Positions 11,573-24,272 of a DNA stretch of 64,000 nt are shown here, in pieces. Origin of the DNA: Ampullaceana balthica (taxonomy: Eukaryota; Mollusca; Gastropoda; Lymnaeidae); the NCBI GenBank assembly GCA_944989445.1, contig CALYLW010001022.1:124001-188000 (forward strand), in the 5' to 3' direction. The translations under genes and the position numbers were made by a program. Numbering within the stretch: the stretch's first letter is position 1; the number at the start of each line of letters is the position of its first letter. Below the pieces are notes generated by a model, which was not told the origin of the DNA, made no database searches, and saw only the letters and a program-made list of their open reading frames with translations.

Positions 11573-13156
11573 AGAATCGGTAACCATTAATACTGTGGGA
11601 AATCAACTTTATTCGCTAATAAATTTCACAGTTCTTATTTAAAATGTTAAGTTGTTCATTGTGCTGCTACAGCCTACAAGAGAACAGGAGCGGCATCAGG
11701 AAAAGTCTCCAGAAATAGTTGATACATATGATACATTTTTTTTAGCGCACTGTGCCGTCATTTAAAACTACATCGTATTCTTATCATATGATTAAAAAAC
11801 GATATCTTCAACTCAATTTACAGAAAAATAACATTCGTAAAAAGTTTCAGTTTCAGCAAATGCCTAACTTCAGCAAATGTCAGTAAAAGAAAACGATATT
11901 GAAAAATCAGAATATCCTAAAACTAACAAACGCGCAAATAATTTTTGACACCCATAATCTTTTGTAACAATTATTTTTAAAAAGTATATTCTGATTTTTG
12001 GTTTTGGTTTCTGAAATTTAATAACGAAAGAAATATTTAAAAATAGGAAGAACTGGTTTGGACTTAAAATTTAGTGATGAGAGTTCAGCTTCGGCGCTTG
12101 GCAGGAAACTTCTTTCTTTGACCGTTCTAAAAACGGATCTCATTAAAAATATATATTTGACATAAGAAGGATTTTTAAAAACAGCAACAAAAAAATCTCA
12201 TTGAAATATTATAGAGCCGCTTACATAATTGATTTGCCCTTGAAAGGACAGTGTTAAATAAAATGTCTCAGCTCAAGCAATAAATCTGCATCGCCAAACT
12301 ACAACTAAGAGTGGCAAAACAGTCGTTTGATTAACTCAACATCTCCACTGAACAACACAGAGTGACAGCGTGGGAAGAAACACGCTTTCTTAAATCCGCC
12401 CCTGTATCATCCTAGGACGGCCACGCCGTCTGCGAGCCGCCGATGTTCTCAACCACTGGCTCTGTGCCCCGAACTCCCAGGAGACCAGTCCGCTCCGCAG
12501 GAACCCTGTCTTGGTACTGAAGCGGAAAACGTTCGGTCAATGGAAGCAAAGAGATCTACCAGCCCCCGGGGAGTGCGAAAACGAAATAACATTGCTCCGC
12601 GTTATAGGAATATCGCATTTTATTAGGCGAGCCTGTTGAGCGGCACTGTATGCGTAGCTCTGGTGGTCGTGAGGTCAGGCAATGTACTGCAGAGGTCAAC
12701 ATTTTTTTTTGAAATCTCGAAAAAATAAACGTAATCATTTGTTTAAAAAAAAATTGTATTAAAAAAAAACAAGCTGTTTGAGAGAAAAGTAATAGCAACT
12801 GTCATTACGCGATTTTTTAAATGGTGTTTCACTTAATTCAATAAGCGAATCCTTAAATTGGTTTTTAATTTGAACGTCTCGAGGCATCGAGGCAGCTAAA
12901 CAGATTTGATATTTTAAAAAAAATGTCTCTGGTCGCTTAAAACTTAGAAAACGATTCTTCAATTTAATTCTTCCAATTTCAGCTTTTCAAACTTTGGCAT
13001 TGAAAGTATTCTCACGACCAGTCTGTTGATATATTCCTTGTCGACGATAGTGTCACAAAACTCAAACCCAAATGGAACCACATGACAGCCGTTATTAGTG
13101 TAAAACGTTACCCAACGAATCGACCACTGGATATTATGGATTATGGATATTAGTTG
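11573..13156. other. Spacer, no gene recognised
   Basis: Mostly AT-rich, with a GC-richer island at about 12390-12680. No coding frame with family similarity on either strand. Confidence 0.4.
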
Positions 13157-13343
13157 CAGGGCCGGTCTTAGAAACTGCGGGGCCCTATGCAGCTTAATAT
13201 ACGAAACGGATTGCGCGGGGCCAAGTTTGGGTAAGCATAAGGAATTAATAAGGATAATAAGTGAAATTTAAGATAGGCGGGACTTATGAAAGCACGGGGC
13301 CCACTGCGGCCGCATAGGTTGCAGTGGCCTAAGACCGGCCCTG
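13157..13343. mobile_element. 187-bp MITE with perfect 15-bp TIRs
   Basis: It begins CAGGGCCGGTCTTAG and ends with its exact inverse, CTAAGACCGGCCCTG. It is non-coding. The flanks (ATTAGTTG / CTAAGGTG) match at 5 of 8 positions, consistent with an old 8-bp hAT duplication. Confidence 0.85.
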
Positions 13344-13344
13344 C

Positions 13345-13452
13345 TAAGGTGTGCCTTGATTGCAACTCAGAGGTGTCTCCTGATTGCAGCCCCGAGTTGT
13401 ATCTTGATTGCAACACTGAAATATGCCCTGATTGCAACTCTAAGAAGTGTTT
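13345..13452. repeat. Degenerate 30-34 bp tandem repeat, 4 copies
   Basis: CTGATTGCAACTC-like units recur directly after the MITE at 13157-13343. Confidence 0.7.
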
Positions 13453-14029
13453 TGAACGTTAGTATCCCTGACTAAAATACCCAGCGGGGCCAAGACTTGC
13501 ACATTTTAATTTGCTCTCACTGAAATTATGCCGTTTCTTTGACTTGAACATTGATTTAAAAGCCAGGGCTTCTCATAAAGAAATCCACAGAATTAAAAAT
13601 AGAGAGATGTGTGCTTTAAATCAATTTAAAAAAAATTTTTTTTGAAGAGAACATAAACTGAAGAGCTTTGAAGGATTATTGGTTTTACATTTGTTCCCAC
13701 CAGTGGCTTGGCTAATTTAGTGAAGTCTGTGGCGGTACAAAAGTTGTGTCGCCCCACTCCACGGAAAAAAAGAACTTTGCAGTCGTCGGTGACCTCGACA
13801 CGTCAGGAAAAAACTTCCTTTTTTCCTGATAATCCACACCCTCCGCAAACCTTTCAAATCTGAAATTCAAATAAAGTTAACGTTCATGAATGAAAAGACA
13901 AAGCAACTTTAATTTTTGTGCCAATTTTATATTTTGTTTCAGTGCATGGTCATTGGAATTTATCTGTCGACCAATCATATCCAATAATGTTCGATAAAAG
14001 ATGATTTGAACTTATCAGAATTAATTAGT
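13453..14029. other. Spacer with a possible element end
   Basis: CAGTGGCTTGGCTAATTTAG at about 13701 resembles an hAT-like terminus, but no partner end was found. No gene. Confidence 0.35.
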
Positions 14030-15065
14030 ATCATTACGTGTTCAGCGTCATGCGTTTAACGTCATGTTTTCAGTGGCATGTATTTAACGTAGGGTTGTTA
14101 ACGATTAATTTTAAATTTAATCGTTAACCTTTGAAAAATTAACGTTTTATTAATCGTTAATTTCGATTAAAGCCAAAAATTTAAATTTATTGTGTCATAT
14201 GTAACATTTATTAAACGTAATTGTCGAAAATCGAAATAACAATGGGATGTCTTCTTTATATGACATCTTTTAACCAACAATGTAAACAGACAAGTGTATT
14301 GACATCATTTGGTTCAAGTGATGAGTGGGTCTTATTTGCAATATAACTAGCCGAGCTGAACAATCGTTTACATAGCTTTAGATTGTCTCAGCTGAAGTTT
14401 ATAATACTGTAATGGGTGTTTGGTTTGCAGGTGATATGTAAGCGAAGTGTTAGAACCGTGGTAGCAATGCTCCCTTTAAGCAGCGCGGCTGCGCAGATAT
14501 TTGACCGACGCCTCGCAGGAGTTTAGAATCACCGCATAGCAAATTTTGTAAAATATTGCACAAAAAATGGAAGTTGTGCAACTTTGCACACGAGGTTTTT
14601 AAAAAAAACTTTGCACATGGACCAACGAAGCTTAGACTTAGAACATTGCATTGTAGGCAAACGATTTCTCTCAATCGGCACAATAATCTTTATCAACATT
14701 TTAAACAGTCACGTCAGTCAATAGTTTAAAACCAAAATCTTCGTGTAATCGTCCGGAAATTAGTTTATATTAATCGGCCGAAATATTTTACTTTTTGACT
14801 TCCAGCACATTTATAAAAGTTGGGCGGTGGGTCGATTAATCGTTAAAAATTTAATCGTTAAAAATTTTAACGATTAATCGAGAAATTAATCGTTAATTTC
14901 CGCGTCCCTGATGTGTACAGCGGCATGCCTTTAACGTCATGTGTGTATATGTATTAGCTTAAGATCATGTGTTCAGCGCATATGTTTAACGTCATGTGTT
15001 CAGCGGCATGCGTTTTAAAATCATGTGTTCGGATGTAATCGTTAAGCGTCATGTATTTTGCATCC
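14030..15065. repeat. TTTAACGTCATG minisatellite split by a TIR element
   Basis: Degenerate units containing GTTCAGCGGCATG and TTTAACGTCATG lie at 14030-14089 and resume at 14911-15065. The two halves are separated by the element at 14090-14910. Confidence 0.75.
14090..14910. mobile_element. TIR element rich in TTAATCGTTAA, about 821 bp
   Basis: The left end is TAGGGTTGTTAACGATTAAT. The right end, read inversely, is CAGGGACGCGGAAATTAACG. Both ends carry several TTAATCGTTAA inverted blocks that could fold extensively. The interior includes a GC-richer patch (about 14450-14540). No transposase frame was found. A related decayed sequence lies near 62300-62400. Confidence 0.65.
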
Positions 15066-16020
15066 AACATCTTTTTAAAAATCGTTCTCTGTTGTTTTCA
15101 TAGGGATTTTAAAGCTCCGCATTCATAGATATTATTACTTCTCAGTATCCCCTCGTTTGCCGTGCCCCGTGAAGGCTGCTTCACTTGCCCAACAGGCCAC
15201 TTACGATGTATGTAATAAAGAACGTAGGACGCATTATCTTCTGGATAGATGGCGATTTTGTAATTTAGAAAAATAATTTGATAAAAAAAAACAGCAACAA
15301 CAAAATCTAAAGTCAATTCAGATTCCCACCAAAGTCAACAGATGTAAGTGAAGGGCCTGGGGTTCTCTCATTCCATTTAATCTTACTTCTGAGATGAGGT
15401 AGCACAAAAGTGCGTACACCGTGACTACCTACCGGTAAGTCTTTCTGTTGTGGTGTCCGTACAGCTTTAATGTCCCACGACGAAGAGAAATCCCACGAGC
15501 CGAGGGCACATTACATACAGTGGGTGGGGGAGGGGCGATCAGCAAGGAGTCTAAAGTTTAAAATTAGATCACTTACGTTTTTTTATAAAAAAAAAGCTTT
15601 GTAAAATAGAATTAATAGAGTGTTTAAATACGAGGATGAGAGAATGGGATATTAACTATCTTAAATTTTTTTTTATTAATCGGGTAATGTAAGAGATGAA
15701 CTAACTTTTGTTTTATGAGTAATGTAATTATGTAAGATCGCACTTAATATGACAGCGACATACTCGATAGCTTCACCTGTCAGAACACAGTTTGGTGGAC
15801 TAATGTTAGTAAATAGTGGTTTTATTATTAAAATAACTTTCTAGTAAGTTTTATTTCCAAAGAAGACTTTGAAAAAAAATGTTTTCTATTGAAATTAAAA
15901 ATTATTTCATTAACTTTATTTTCAAATTGTTGATATGTCTTGTCATCTATTTTTGTCTTTACAAACAACAGGATTTAGTTGAGGCAAAGCTGTTGATCAT
16001 GGGTCCTCATTTCGATTACA
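15066..16020. other. Spacer, no gene recognised
   Basis: Moderately AT-rich sequence with no coding similarity and no strong repeat structure. Confidence 0.4.
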
Positions 16021-16024
16021 CGGA

Positions 16025-16340
16025 TGGTAAACTGTTCTTCGTATGCCTGGTAGACATGGTAAACTGTCCCCTAACACTTGTTAACCATGGTAAACTGTTC
16101 TTCGGATGCCTGGTAGCCATGGTAAACTGTCCTTAACACTTGTTAACCATGGTAAACTGTCCCTCGGACACCTAGTAGCCATGGTAAACTGTCCCTCGGA
16201 GACTTGTTAACCATGGTAAACTGTTCTTCGCTTGCCTGGTAGCCATGGTAAACTGTCCCTCGGGACGCCTGGTAGCCTTGGTAAACTGTCCCTCGGACAC
16301 CTGGTAGCCATGGTAAACTGTATTTGGACACCTAGTAGCT
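16025..16340. repeat. 30-33 bp minisatellite, about 10 copies
   Basis: Units centre on CCATGGTAAACTGTCCCTCG and vary in length and in the linker (GCCTGGTAG or ACTTGTTAA). Short frames on both strands are by-products. Confidence 0.9.
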
Positions 16341-16617
16341 AGTTTGTTGAATGCTGGATTAAAGTTTGAACAAAACAAAACGTATTCCTTATTTCCGATG
16401 AGAAATGTAAAAAATGTGAACCTGTCTGTTTATGGAAAAATTGATTGAAAATAACATTTTTTAGAATTTAACTTGAAAAGCTTTAGGTCAAACAGATAGT
16501 CAAATGTCCATTTCTAATGCCTTTAAAATCTGAAAGACGGGTAAAACCTTTGCAGGCTGGATAAGCCACACAAGAAGTAGTTTGAAAACACAGTTCTGTA
16601 TTGTCAGGTAAACATCC

Positions 16618-17540
16618 AAATAATAATACTGTGGTACCGGAGTATCACATATTTTTAAAATCCTTTATATTAACTCGTGGTGTCTGCGGCCGCCCGCCCG
16701 TCCGCACGCCCTTGTCGCCAAAACTTTTGAGCGATTTTTAACCCACTTGCTCGTAAGCTAGCAAGCTGAAATTTTGCAGGCAGTTTTGTACTGATAATAA
16801 AAACAATGTATCAAAATTTCAGATCGATCGCATGTACCGTAATTAAATTATTTATTTTTTAGATTATTTTATTTATTCCTATGTATCATGCTATTTTTTG
16901 AGATAGAGCGTCGCGGTGCGTATTATATTGAACAACCTTTCTGTCGCGCAATAAGGTGCGTATTTTATTGACAGCTCTTTTTATAAACATATTCCTGATC
17001 GGTGCGCATTATATTAAACATGTTTTACGACACAACTGCAATTTTGTATTTCTGGATGGTCTGGCGCTGCGTATTATAATGAACATTCTTTTAGTTACTT
17101 CTCGTAAATAAAGGATCTATAGTCAAAAACTTGTTTTTTACGGGTTTTTCTTATTTCAGCTTTCAAATACTAATATTGTAGTACTGGCATATCACACATT
17201 ATTTCGGCACTCAAATACTAGTAATGTAGTACCGGCATATCACACATTATTTCGACACTCAAATACTAATACTGTAGTACCGGCATATCACACATTATTT
17301 CGACACTCAAATACTAATACTGTAGTACCGGCATCACACATATTTCGCACTCAAATACTATACGTAGTACCGGCATATCACAAATTATTTCGGCACTCAA
17401 ATACTAATACTGTAGTACCGGCATATCACACATTATTTCGGCACTCAAATACTAATACTGTAGTACCGGCATATCACACATTATTTCGGCACTCAAATAC
17501 TAATACTGTAGTACCGGCATATCACACACTATTTCAACAC
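16618..17540. repeat. 48-bp minisatellite, 8-9 copies, split by an element
   Basis: Seven to eight units at 17151-17540 have a 48-bp period (for example TCAAATACTA at 17163 and 17211) and carry GTAGTACCGGCATATCACAC. A single diverged unit lies at 16618-16655, on the other side of the element at 16657-17147. Confidence 0.85.
16657..17147 (+). mobile_element. Dispersed element with subterminal inverted repeat and CGGG tail, copy B
   Basis: It has the same layout as the copy at 7645-8130: AAATCCTTTATATTAAC at the left, the inverse AAGGATCTAT about 30 bp inside the right end, then a tail ending TTTTTTACGGG. The central core AAAATTTCAGATCGATCG is present. Non-coding. Confidence 0.8.
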
Positions 17541-17544
17541 ACGA

Positions 17545-19060
17545 ACGAGATCAATGTCGATGTAAACAAGGTAAGGTAACAGGTAATGAGTTGTACTGGA
17601 ACTTAATTGTGTCCCTTCACCAACTTCTTTAGAATCCCCGGACTGCGTTACCTAAGTGTATCAACAAGATTTTTGGAATGGTAATTTACTCTACAACATG
17701 GTAAGATTTGTTTTTTTCCTTTTGTGGTTTAGTTTAAGGGGAGCTAATTCTAAGGAAGTGTGTCGTTTGGTTTGAATATGTGTCAGTCTACAGTCAGTAA
17801 TGGGTTGTAGCCCCTATTTTAATCAACTTCACGTCAGTTAAATAATATAAGAAACTTTTGGTTTGTACTTTGGTTAAAGTTTGATTTTCTTCGTTAAATT
17901 AGATAACTAGATTCAATGTGGAGACACGATAAGCTTTATACCTGCTAGTTAAAACAAAAAATAGTAACAAATTGTCTATAAGGCATGATAGCGAAGATAA
18001 CATCTAATTTACAGATAGTAAGACAATTCCGTAATTATCTGATCCGCCTTTTCTGAATCTGTTGTGTTCGCTATTAAATATTTCCCCAAAATATTTGGCT
18101 TTTGCCGTGTTTTTGAACCTGCTATTAGGTGTGCTTCTTCGTTATTTATTAGTAGCTATAATCTGAAATTGTGTTTTTGATACTTTATTAATTCATAAAT
18201 TGTGTTTGTGGAACATTCTAATTATTTTTATTTTTAGGTTTTGAGTTTCAATTTTAGTATTTTGTGGGATTGATGTTCCTCTTTTACTTGTTTTCATTGG
18301 TGTGGATATAGCTTGTGTTATTTTTAGGTTAAATGTGTTAATATCAAGATTGGTTAAGACACTGTAAGAGTTAGCGTTGTTCAAGTGAAATGAATTTTAA
18401 ACAAAAATCCCACACTGTGCAAGATCCAACTAGTAGGCTATTCTCTTTACTACCATTTTTTTCCAGATATTCTCGTATCATTATTCTAGTTTGATTATAA
18501 CTATTCAACTTACCTTTACAATGTAAGTTTTTACACGCTATATATACGTTATTTATAGGTTTCTATAGAAGTTTATTGTGGCTACCATATAGGCAGTTTC
18601 AAAATAAATCTTTACAAAAGTGGCCGCCTCTACAGTCCTGAAGCGTGGGTGTTAAGGGAATGTCTATTTTCACATTTTAAGTTTATTGATTATACAGTTT
18701 TATCTTATTTACTATATTTTACTAAATGAAGATTAATAGAATGTATAGTCAATATTATAAATCTAGACAGAAATACACGGAGACTTAGTTCTAGTAATAA
18801 AGCTTGACCAGCGTCAACGACGGAAGTGAAATTTTGAAATAGTAGTTAGCCTTGAGGCGAGCAAAAATTTTCAAACAAATAATTTTAACTCATTACCATT
18901 AGTTTAAACAATTCAATGTGATTGTTGCTTTTTTAAAACTCGATCAGTCATCAACAAGGTTTTTTATGCATTTCTTTTGGTTTGAATTCGGAGACAAAAT
19001 AAATATGATTACCCCTTTTGTCAGAATTGGTTTAAAAAAAAAGCCTCAAAAAGTTGATGA
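17545..19060. other. AT-rich unique spacer
   Basis: No gene, tandem repeat or recognised element. Confidence 0.45.
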
Positions 19061-19077
19061 TGGTTTCTTTTATAGCT

Positions 19078-19281
19078 GTCCATGTTAGTCCAACATACCC
19101 ACATCGCTCTGATTGTATAGTGATAATTGTCCATGCTAGTCCAACATACCCACATCGCTCTGATTGTATAGTGATAATTGTCCATGTTAGTCCAACATAC
19201 CCACATCGCTCTGATTGTATAGTGATAATTGTCCATGTTAGTCCAACATACCCACATCGCTCTGATTGTAGATTTCCAATC
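19078..19281. repeat. 51-bp minisatellite, 4 copies
   Basis: Units start at 19078, 19129, 19180 and 19231 and contain CCAACATACCCACATCGCTC. Because 51 is divisible by 3, both strands show open frames with 17-residue repeats; these have no start context or similarity suggesting a gene. Confidence 0.9.
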
Positions 19282-19467
19282 GTTCATTGTATCTATGCAC
19301 CCAAATCATTGAAATTATGACTATATTATATATACATAAACTTTAGTTATGAGTACATTCTTAAGAACTCATTACATACTCCTTTATAATAAAGCCTCGT
19401 GATGGTAAATTTGGTTTTAAGTGAAATTTTAAATTTATTCTACGCTTAAAAATGCCATAATTTAGAG

Positions 19468-19676
19468 CAGTGGTGGCCAGGCCTGTAGTAACTGAGAGTC
19501 ATTTTAAAATATATAAAAAATTGTCGACAGCCGCAATGAACCAGTATGGGTCATTAAACCTGGCTTGGAAGTCTTCCGGTAATCTTTGTAACCTATCTTT
19601 CATACATTGTAGCGAGCCGAAATGTGAACACAGAAGAGCCGCATGCGGCTCACGAGCCGCGGTTTGGCCACCGTTG
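19468..19676. mobile_element. hAT MITE with 8-bp target duplication
   Basis: It starts CAGTGGTGGCCA and ends TGGCCACCGTTG, with the palindromic GCCGCATGCGGCTC near the right end. Flanks are ATTTAGAG / ATTTAGAA (7 of 8). The interior matches the copy at 44781-45389. Confidence 0.85.
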
Positions 19677-20603
19677 ATTTAGAACTGAAACATTTTAACA
19701 AATAATTTATATTGCTAGACCCTGTATTCCACTGTTATTCACTAATAGTGAAATGAAAACTTCGCATTATTCTGTCTTCTATGGCAAAGTCTCACAATTT
19801 TATTTTAAAAAAATCAATTTTTTTTTAAAGCAAATAACGTAGTCTGGTACTGATCTATAGTTACTAAAATAAATAAATACTAAATGAAGAAATCTTGCAC
19901 TTGATGGGTATTTTTTGTAGAAACGAAACCAGTTTTACTTATTTTAAGGAAACAATTAAATAATTTTTTCTGTCTACCTTACGAATGTAAATGCAAAATT
20001 TGGATACTTGATACAAAATCTTCTTCTAGCTTTATTAAAAATTTCCCAAATTTGTTTAATCCGCTCCTGCTCTACACGTTTGGAAAGTTGAACAACACAC
20101 AACTCACAAACACAAATACTAATATCTGCGGTGATTTTCCGTAAGAAAATAATTATTTAGTTTACAAATCTAAATCTCTATTACATGTGAAAATTGTCCC
20201 CGTGAGCCATGTGTCACAGATTCTGGTTTGGAGATTAATATCAAAAGTCTCTGAGTCTCACACAGACATCACACTCTCCTTGCCTCAAATATGAAAATTC
20301 AGAAAACGTAAAATTGTTGAAAATCTCCCCCCACAGCGATTGGCTAATTTTTAAATTAAAAATTTAGGCCTACCCCATTTTTCTAACTTTTAATTTAAGA
20401 CATACAACACCCAAATTCTCGATCTTTAAAGTTACAATATACCCCACACCCAATTTAGTTCACCTTTGAAATTTAAAAAAAAACCGTGTCATTTCTAAAT
20501 GCGGAATGCACGTTCTTAATTTAAAATTAATTACTTCCACTGATTCGTGAGGAAATCGTTTACCTATAGACATGTGTTCACAATGTGCCAACTATACTAG
20601 GAC
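19677..20603. other. AT-rich spacer
   Basis: No gene or repeat recognised up to the SINE/LINE tail at 20604. Confidence 0.45.
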
Positions 20604-20652
20604 GCAGTGATATTCTGTATAGAAGGAGTGTCTGTAAGAGATAAGATTACGT
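20604..20652 (+). mobile_element. Solo SINE/LINE 3' tail
   Basis: It contains GGACGC, the hairpin region TTCTGTATAGAAGGAG and a terminal GATAAGAT. This is the 3' tail shared by the SINEs at 26262, 46722 and 48117 and by both LINEs. Heavily 5'-truncated. Confidence 0.75.
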
Positions 20653-21304
20653 TAATTTTACCGCCAGACTTAAGTAAATTATATTACAGAACACACTATC
20701 TTATTTTCTCTCCCCGAAATATATTTACCGCATAAGGTCAACTAATGCCTAACGTGCAACCAAAATTCAGAGGCGTGGCTTTATTCTGGTCGGGGTTATT
20801 TAAATGCAGTGGTCCCCAACCTTTTTCTAGCCGCGGACCGGTCAACGTTTGAAAATTTTACTGCGGCCCACCGAGTTGGGGGGGGGAGGGGGTTAGGGGG
20901 TGAACGTTGATTGTTTATATTTTAAATTGTTTTGATTTAATACTTTTAATTTCATTGTATTTTTACATGCCTTCAAAGTAAATTGCAGTTACACCATAAA
21001 ATAAATATAAAGTGATTTAACTCACTAGAACGCTAAATCAATGAGAACACTGCCCTTATTCTATAACGAGATGGTTCCATCTGGAGGAAATAGAAGACAA
21101 TCATGCCCGAAATGTTTTGCTCATTTTCAGTTTATTTCTTTGTGTGGTTTTCGTTGATGTCGCTGCAGAAAACCTGTCTTCAAACAGATAGGATGTCGGA
21201 AATGGCAATAGGGTTTTTTAAGTGCCATGATGGCAATCTCATGATATTCCGCCATGACTTTAATTCAGAAGAGCGGGAAAGTTGTCTCGAAAGTAGTTTT
21301 AAGA

Positions 21305-22560
21305 CTGCAGCGGGTTGATCGTCTTCTTGCTCAGACACACTGGATTCGCCTGGTTGTTAACTAATGGCTCACGGATCCATTCCTCACCAGTTCGTTGGTC
21401 TTTAGTGGCAGGGAAGTAACACTGAAACACTTGTAATATCAAACACAGGTGATCGTGCACCCACTCGGACGATGAAGTCAATCCCAAACACAGGTGATCG
21501 TGCACCCACTCGGACGATGAAGTCAAGCCCAAACACAGGTGATTGTGCACCCACTCGGACGATGAAGTCAAGCCCAAACACAGGTGATCGTGCACCCACT
21601 CGGACGATGATGTCAAGCCCAAACACAGGTGATCGTGCACCCACTCGGACGATGAAGTGAAGCCCAAAATCCCAGTTAAACAAATCCAAAATTTCTCAGA
21701 GCACACATTGTCCTCAGTTTGGCTTTAAATGCAGTTACTTTTATCTGCAAACTTGAATGAAAACAGTTGTAATGTCCCCCCTGTAGGAATAGATTATGGT
21801 TCAAGGAGCAGGATGAATATGGTTTTGCGACCCATTTATTAGCACTGAATTGTTTTGCCCACGGTGACTACTTTTCTAATAGAAATCTTTGCAGTGGCTC
21901 TCGTTATTCTAATACTCTGATTAGAGATTTTCCACTGGATAACAATTTTTTTTATGTGTACAAGAGAAGACATCTGCGATCTGCTTCCATTTTCTCATAA
22001 AGCTGCTAAAATAGGCGCGAGTTATAAGCGTGTTCTTTGGTGGGGTAAATAAGATTAATGACATCAGTCATGCACTTAAATTGCAGTGAGGGTTATCGAC
22101 CAGCCCGCATTTCCTTGTGAACGATACAATGCGTAGATTCACTCTCAGGTGCAACCTCCTCAATCCGAGCAGTTAACCCATTTAGTCGTCCGATCATGGC
22201 AGTACTGTTTGTGCATATGTCAAAACAAAAAAGAACAATATCTAGTTGTCTTGATATGCAAACCATGGCATCCAATGACTTGAATAGTTCTGATCCCGTG
22301 GTGTTGGTTGGCAAAGAGGGTGCACATAATAAATCATCATACACATCCTTCTGTTCAAGATATTGCACATACATAAATAGTATGTCATTGTTGTCCATAT
22401 ATGTAGAGTGCGTACCATAATGATATATCAATCCTCAATCGTGCCTCAATTTCTTCGGCTATTTCCATAATGCTTCAAGTCACAGGGCCAGCCGAAATAG
22501 ACACATGTGCTATCTTTTATAAATAGCAGCCTCTCCTAAAAATTCTCGGCACTGTCCGTT
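21305..22560 (-). pseudogene. hAT transposase pseudogene (ZBED5/GTF2IRD2-like)
   Basis: Read on the minus strand, recognisable blocks run in the family order. First are a D-rich segment and FDICTNSTAMIGRLNGL, then ARIEEVAPESESTHCIVHKE (about 22100-22170). Next come VINLIYPTKEHAYNSRLF, an in-frame TAG (about 22005), QLYEKMEADRRCLLLYT and KVTAFKAKL. The C-terminal EEWIREPLVNN ends at 21305-21400. Stops and frame changes show it is inactive. A 45-bp unit is repeated five times in frame near the C-terminal end. Confidence 0.85.
21441..21665. repeat. 45-bp minisatellite, 5 copies, inside the hAT pseudogene
   Basis: Units begin at 21441, 21486, 21531, 21576 and 21621 with only one to three differences between them. 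In the transposase frame each unit encodes 15 residues containing SSSEWVHDHLCL. The length keeps the frame open. Confidence 0.95.
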
Positions 22561-22763
22561 GTGTTTCAGTGTTTTCAGTTTTTATTTTTTATTTTGTCCC
22601 CCCCCCCAAATACTCCCAGGATTGGTATTTGGAAAGTCGTACAATCCCAAGAAAATTACACCTCAGGAAAAACAAATGCAATAAATTAATGTTTCTTGGC
22701 GGCACGGTACTATTTGGTCTACAGACCGGTACCGGTCCGCGGCCCGGGGTTTTGGGACCACTG

Positions 22764-23530
22764 CTGTAAGTATATTCGTAAATGTTGCAATTATTGGGGG
22801 AAAAAAAATTTGTGCGCCATTCAACTCAGTGGGAAATGAATGACAGCTGTTTTCTTCTAGAGTTCACATCGTGTTTAATGATGATACAAAGCAGTGCTAA
22901 AAACATCCTACTATACACAGGTTCCCAACATTCTTCAAGTGGCGAAACATTTCATAAAAGCCAAGCGACCCGAGACCTCATTTAAAAAAAAGAAAAATTC
23001 TTTTTGGCACAATTTTATTTTAAATTATGTTTAATAATTGACGTTATGTGCTGGTTGAAATTGCATGTTATTTACAAGCCTCAAAATTCGTTTGTGAGTT
23101 TTGTTAACGCAAACCGCCTGTCAATTCTTACAATTTAATATACTTTTTATGCCTCTCCCTGACATATGTAGAAACGATTGGACAGAAAAATCGACAGGCA
23201 AACGTCATCGTATTTGATTATGAATGATACATTCAGTAGTTTGCGTTAATTGAATTCTATCTGTCCATCTGAATGTTTTATTGTTTACCTTCTCAGAAAA
23301 TTTTAATTCCGGTTTAAAGGAATAGCCTCAAACAGTAGAGGTATTTACCATTGACGCCCAACCTCTCTACTTATGTTTGAACTAACTTATGCCAGAATCA
23401 TGTTCCTAGATTAAACTTTTGTTTTCAATTTTTCAAAAAAATGTATGCAATTATACAATCTTCAAGTTATCATTCAATATAAAAATGGCATTATATTAAA
23501 TGTTAAAATTAAAAAAAAACAAAAACAATA
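22764..23530. other. AT-rich spacer
   Basis: No gene or structured repeat recognised. Confidence 0.4.
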
Positions 23531-23534
23531 TAAG

Positions 23535-23599
23535 TTGGCGCCCCGACAGAAAGCACGCCTCAAAGGTGGTCGTGACCCATAGTTTGGGAACCAGTGTCC
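23535..23599. mobile_element. Truncated hAT MITE end
   Basis: GGTCGTGACCCATAGTTTGG followed by GAACCAGTG resembles the right end of the GGGTCGC-type hAT MITE at 24273-24484. The left end is missing or unrecognisable. Confidence 0.5.
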
Positions 23600-23940
23600 C
23601 TAAGAGATGTAAATTACATCGTACTTAATTAAAGCGATACAAGACACCGTAAATAAACCCTAGGGGATTTAGTAAATGAGATCTGTTTCTTTGACTTGGT
23701 TTTGTACATTTTCAAAAAATATACACAATATAGTTCGTGTCATCTCCAAGTGAATATTTATTGTTGAATAGGTATTTATGAATTGATAATGTTGCATGGA
23801 TGTTGTCGAATAGTTATTATTGAATCAATTAACTTTTTAAGTGAATAAGTGTTAGCAGAATCAGTATGTAAGAAAACGGATAATAAATAAAATTTTAAAT
23901 TAAATGTTATCAAAGCATTAAGTATTTTATAAGATAGAAT
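23600..23940. other. AT-rich spacer
   Basis: Nothing recognised. Confidence 0.4.
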
Positions 23941-23944
23941 GAGA

Positions 23945-24135
23945 GAAAAGAGAGGGAGATAAAGATAGATAGATAGATAGATAGATGGATAGATATATAG
24001 AAAGATAGATGGATGAATGAATGGATGGATGGATGGATGTGATGGATGGATGGATGGATGGATGGATGGATGGATGGGTGGATGATGGATGGATGCATGG
24101 ATGGATGGATAGATAGAGAGAGAGAGAGAGAGAAT
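23945..24135. repeat. Compound microsatellite (GATA/GATG)n followed by (GA)n
   Basis: GATA units run into GATG units (to about 24110), then a short GA run. Frames here are by-products. Confidence 0.95.
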
Positions 24136-24272
24136 GAGAGATGTGTGTGTTTGTGGGATTTTTGTGTGCATTTGTGCTCTAAACATTGTGATATCTCAGT
24201 CATATCTCCCCCCACGAAAGAGTTAAAAATTTATTTCATCTGTGTGAAGGGAAATTATGTATTCTCCTAGAC

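Larger units (their letters stand above)
20807..22763 (-). mobile_element. hAT transposon copy with a dead transposase
   Basis: The left terminus is CAGTGGTCCCCAAC and the right terminus, read inversely, is CAGTGGTCCCAAAACCCC. Both continue into a GCCGCGGACCGGT block, so the two ends belong to one element of about 1957 bp. No exact 8-bp duplication remains. The interior carries a transposase pseudogene on the minus strand. Confidence 0.85.

Noticed and set aside
14450..14683. 77-codon minus-strand Cys-rich frame
   Set aside because: It lies inside a non-autonomous TIR element, and no family pattern was recognised.
22093..22431. Intact small gene of 112 codons
   Set aside because: It is one open block of the hAT transposase pseudogene, flanked by in-frame stops in continuing homologous sequence.
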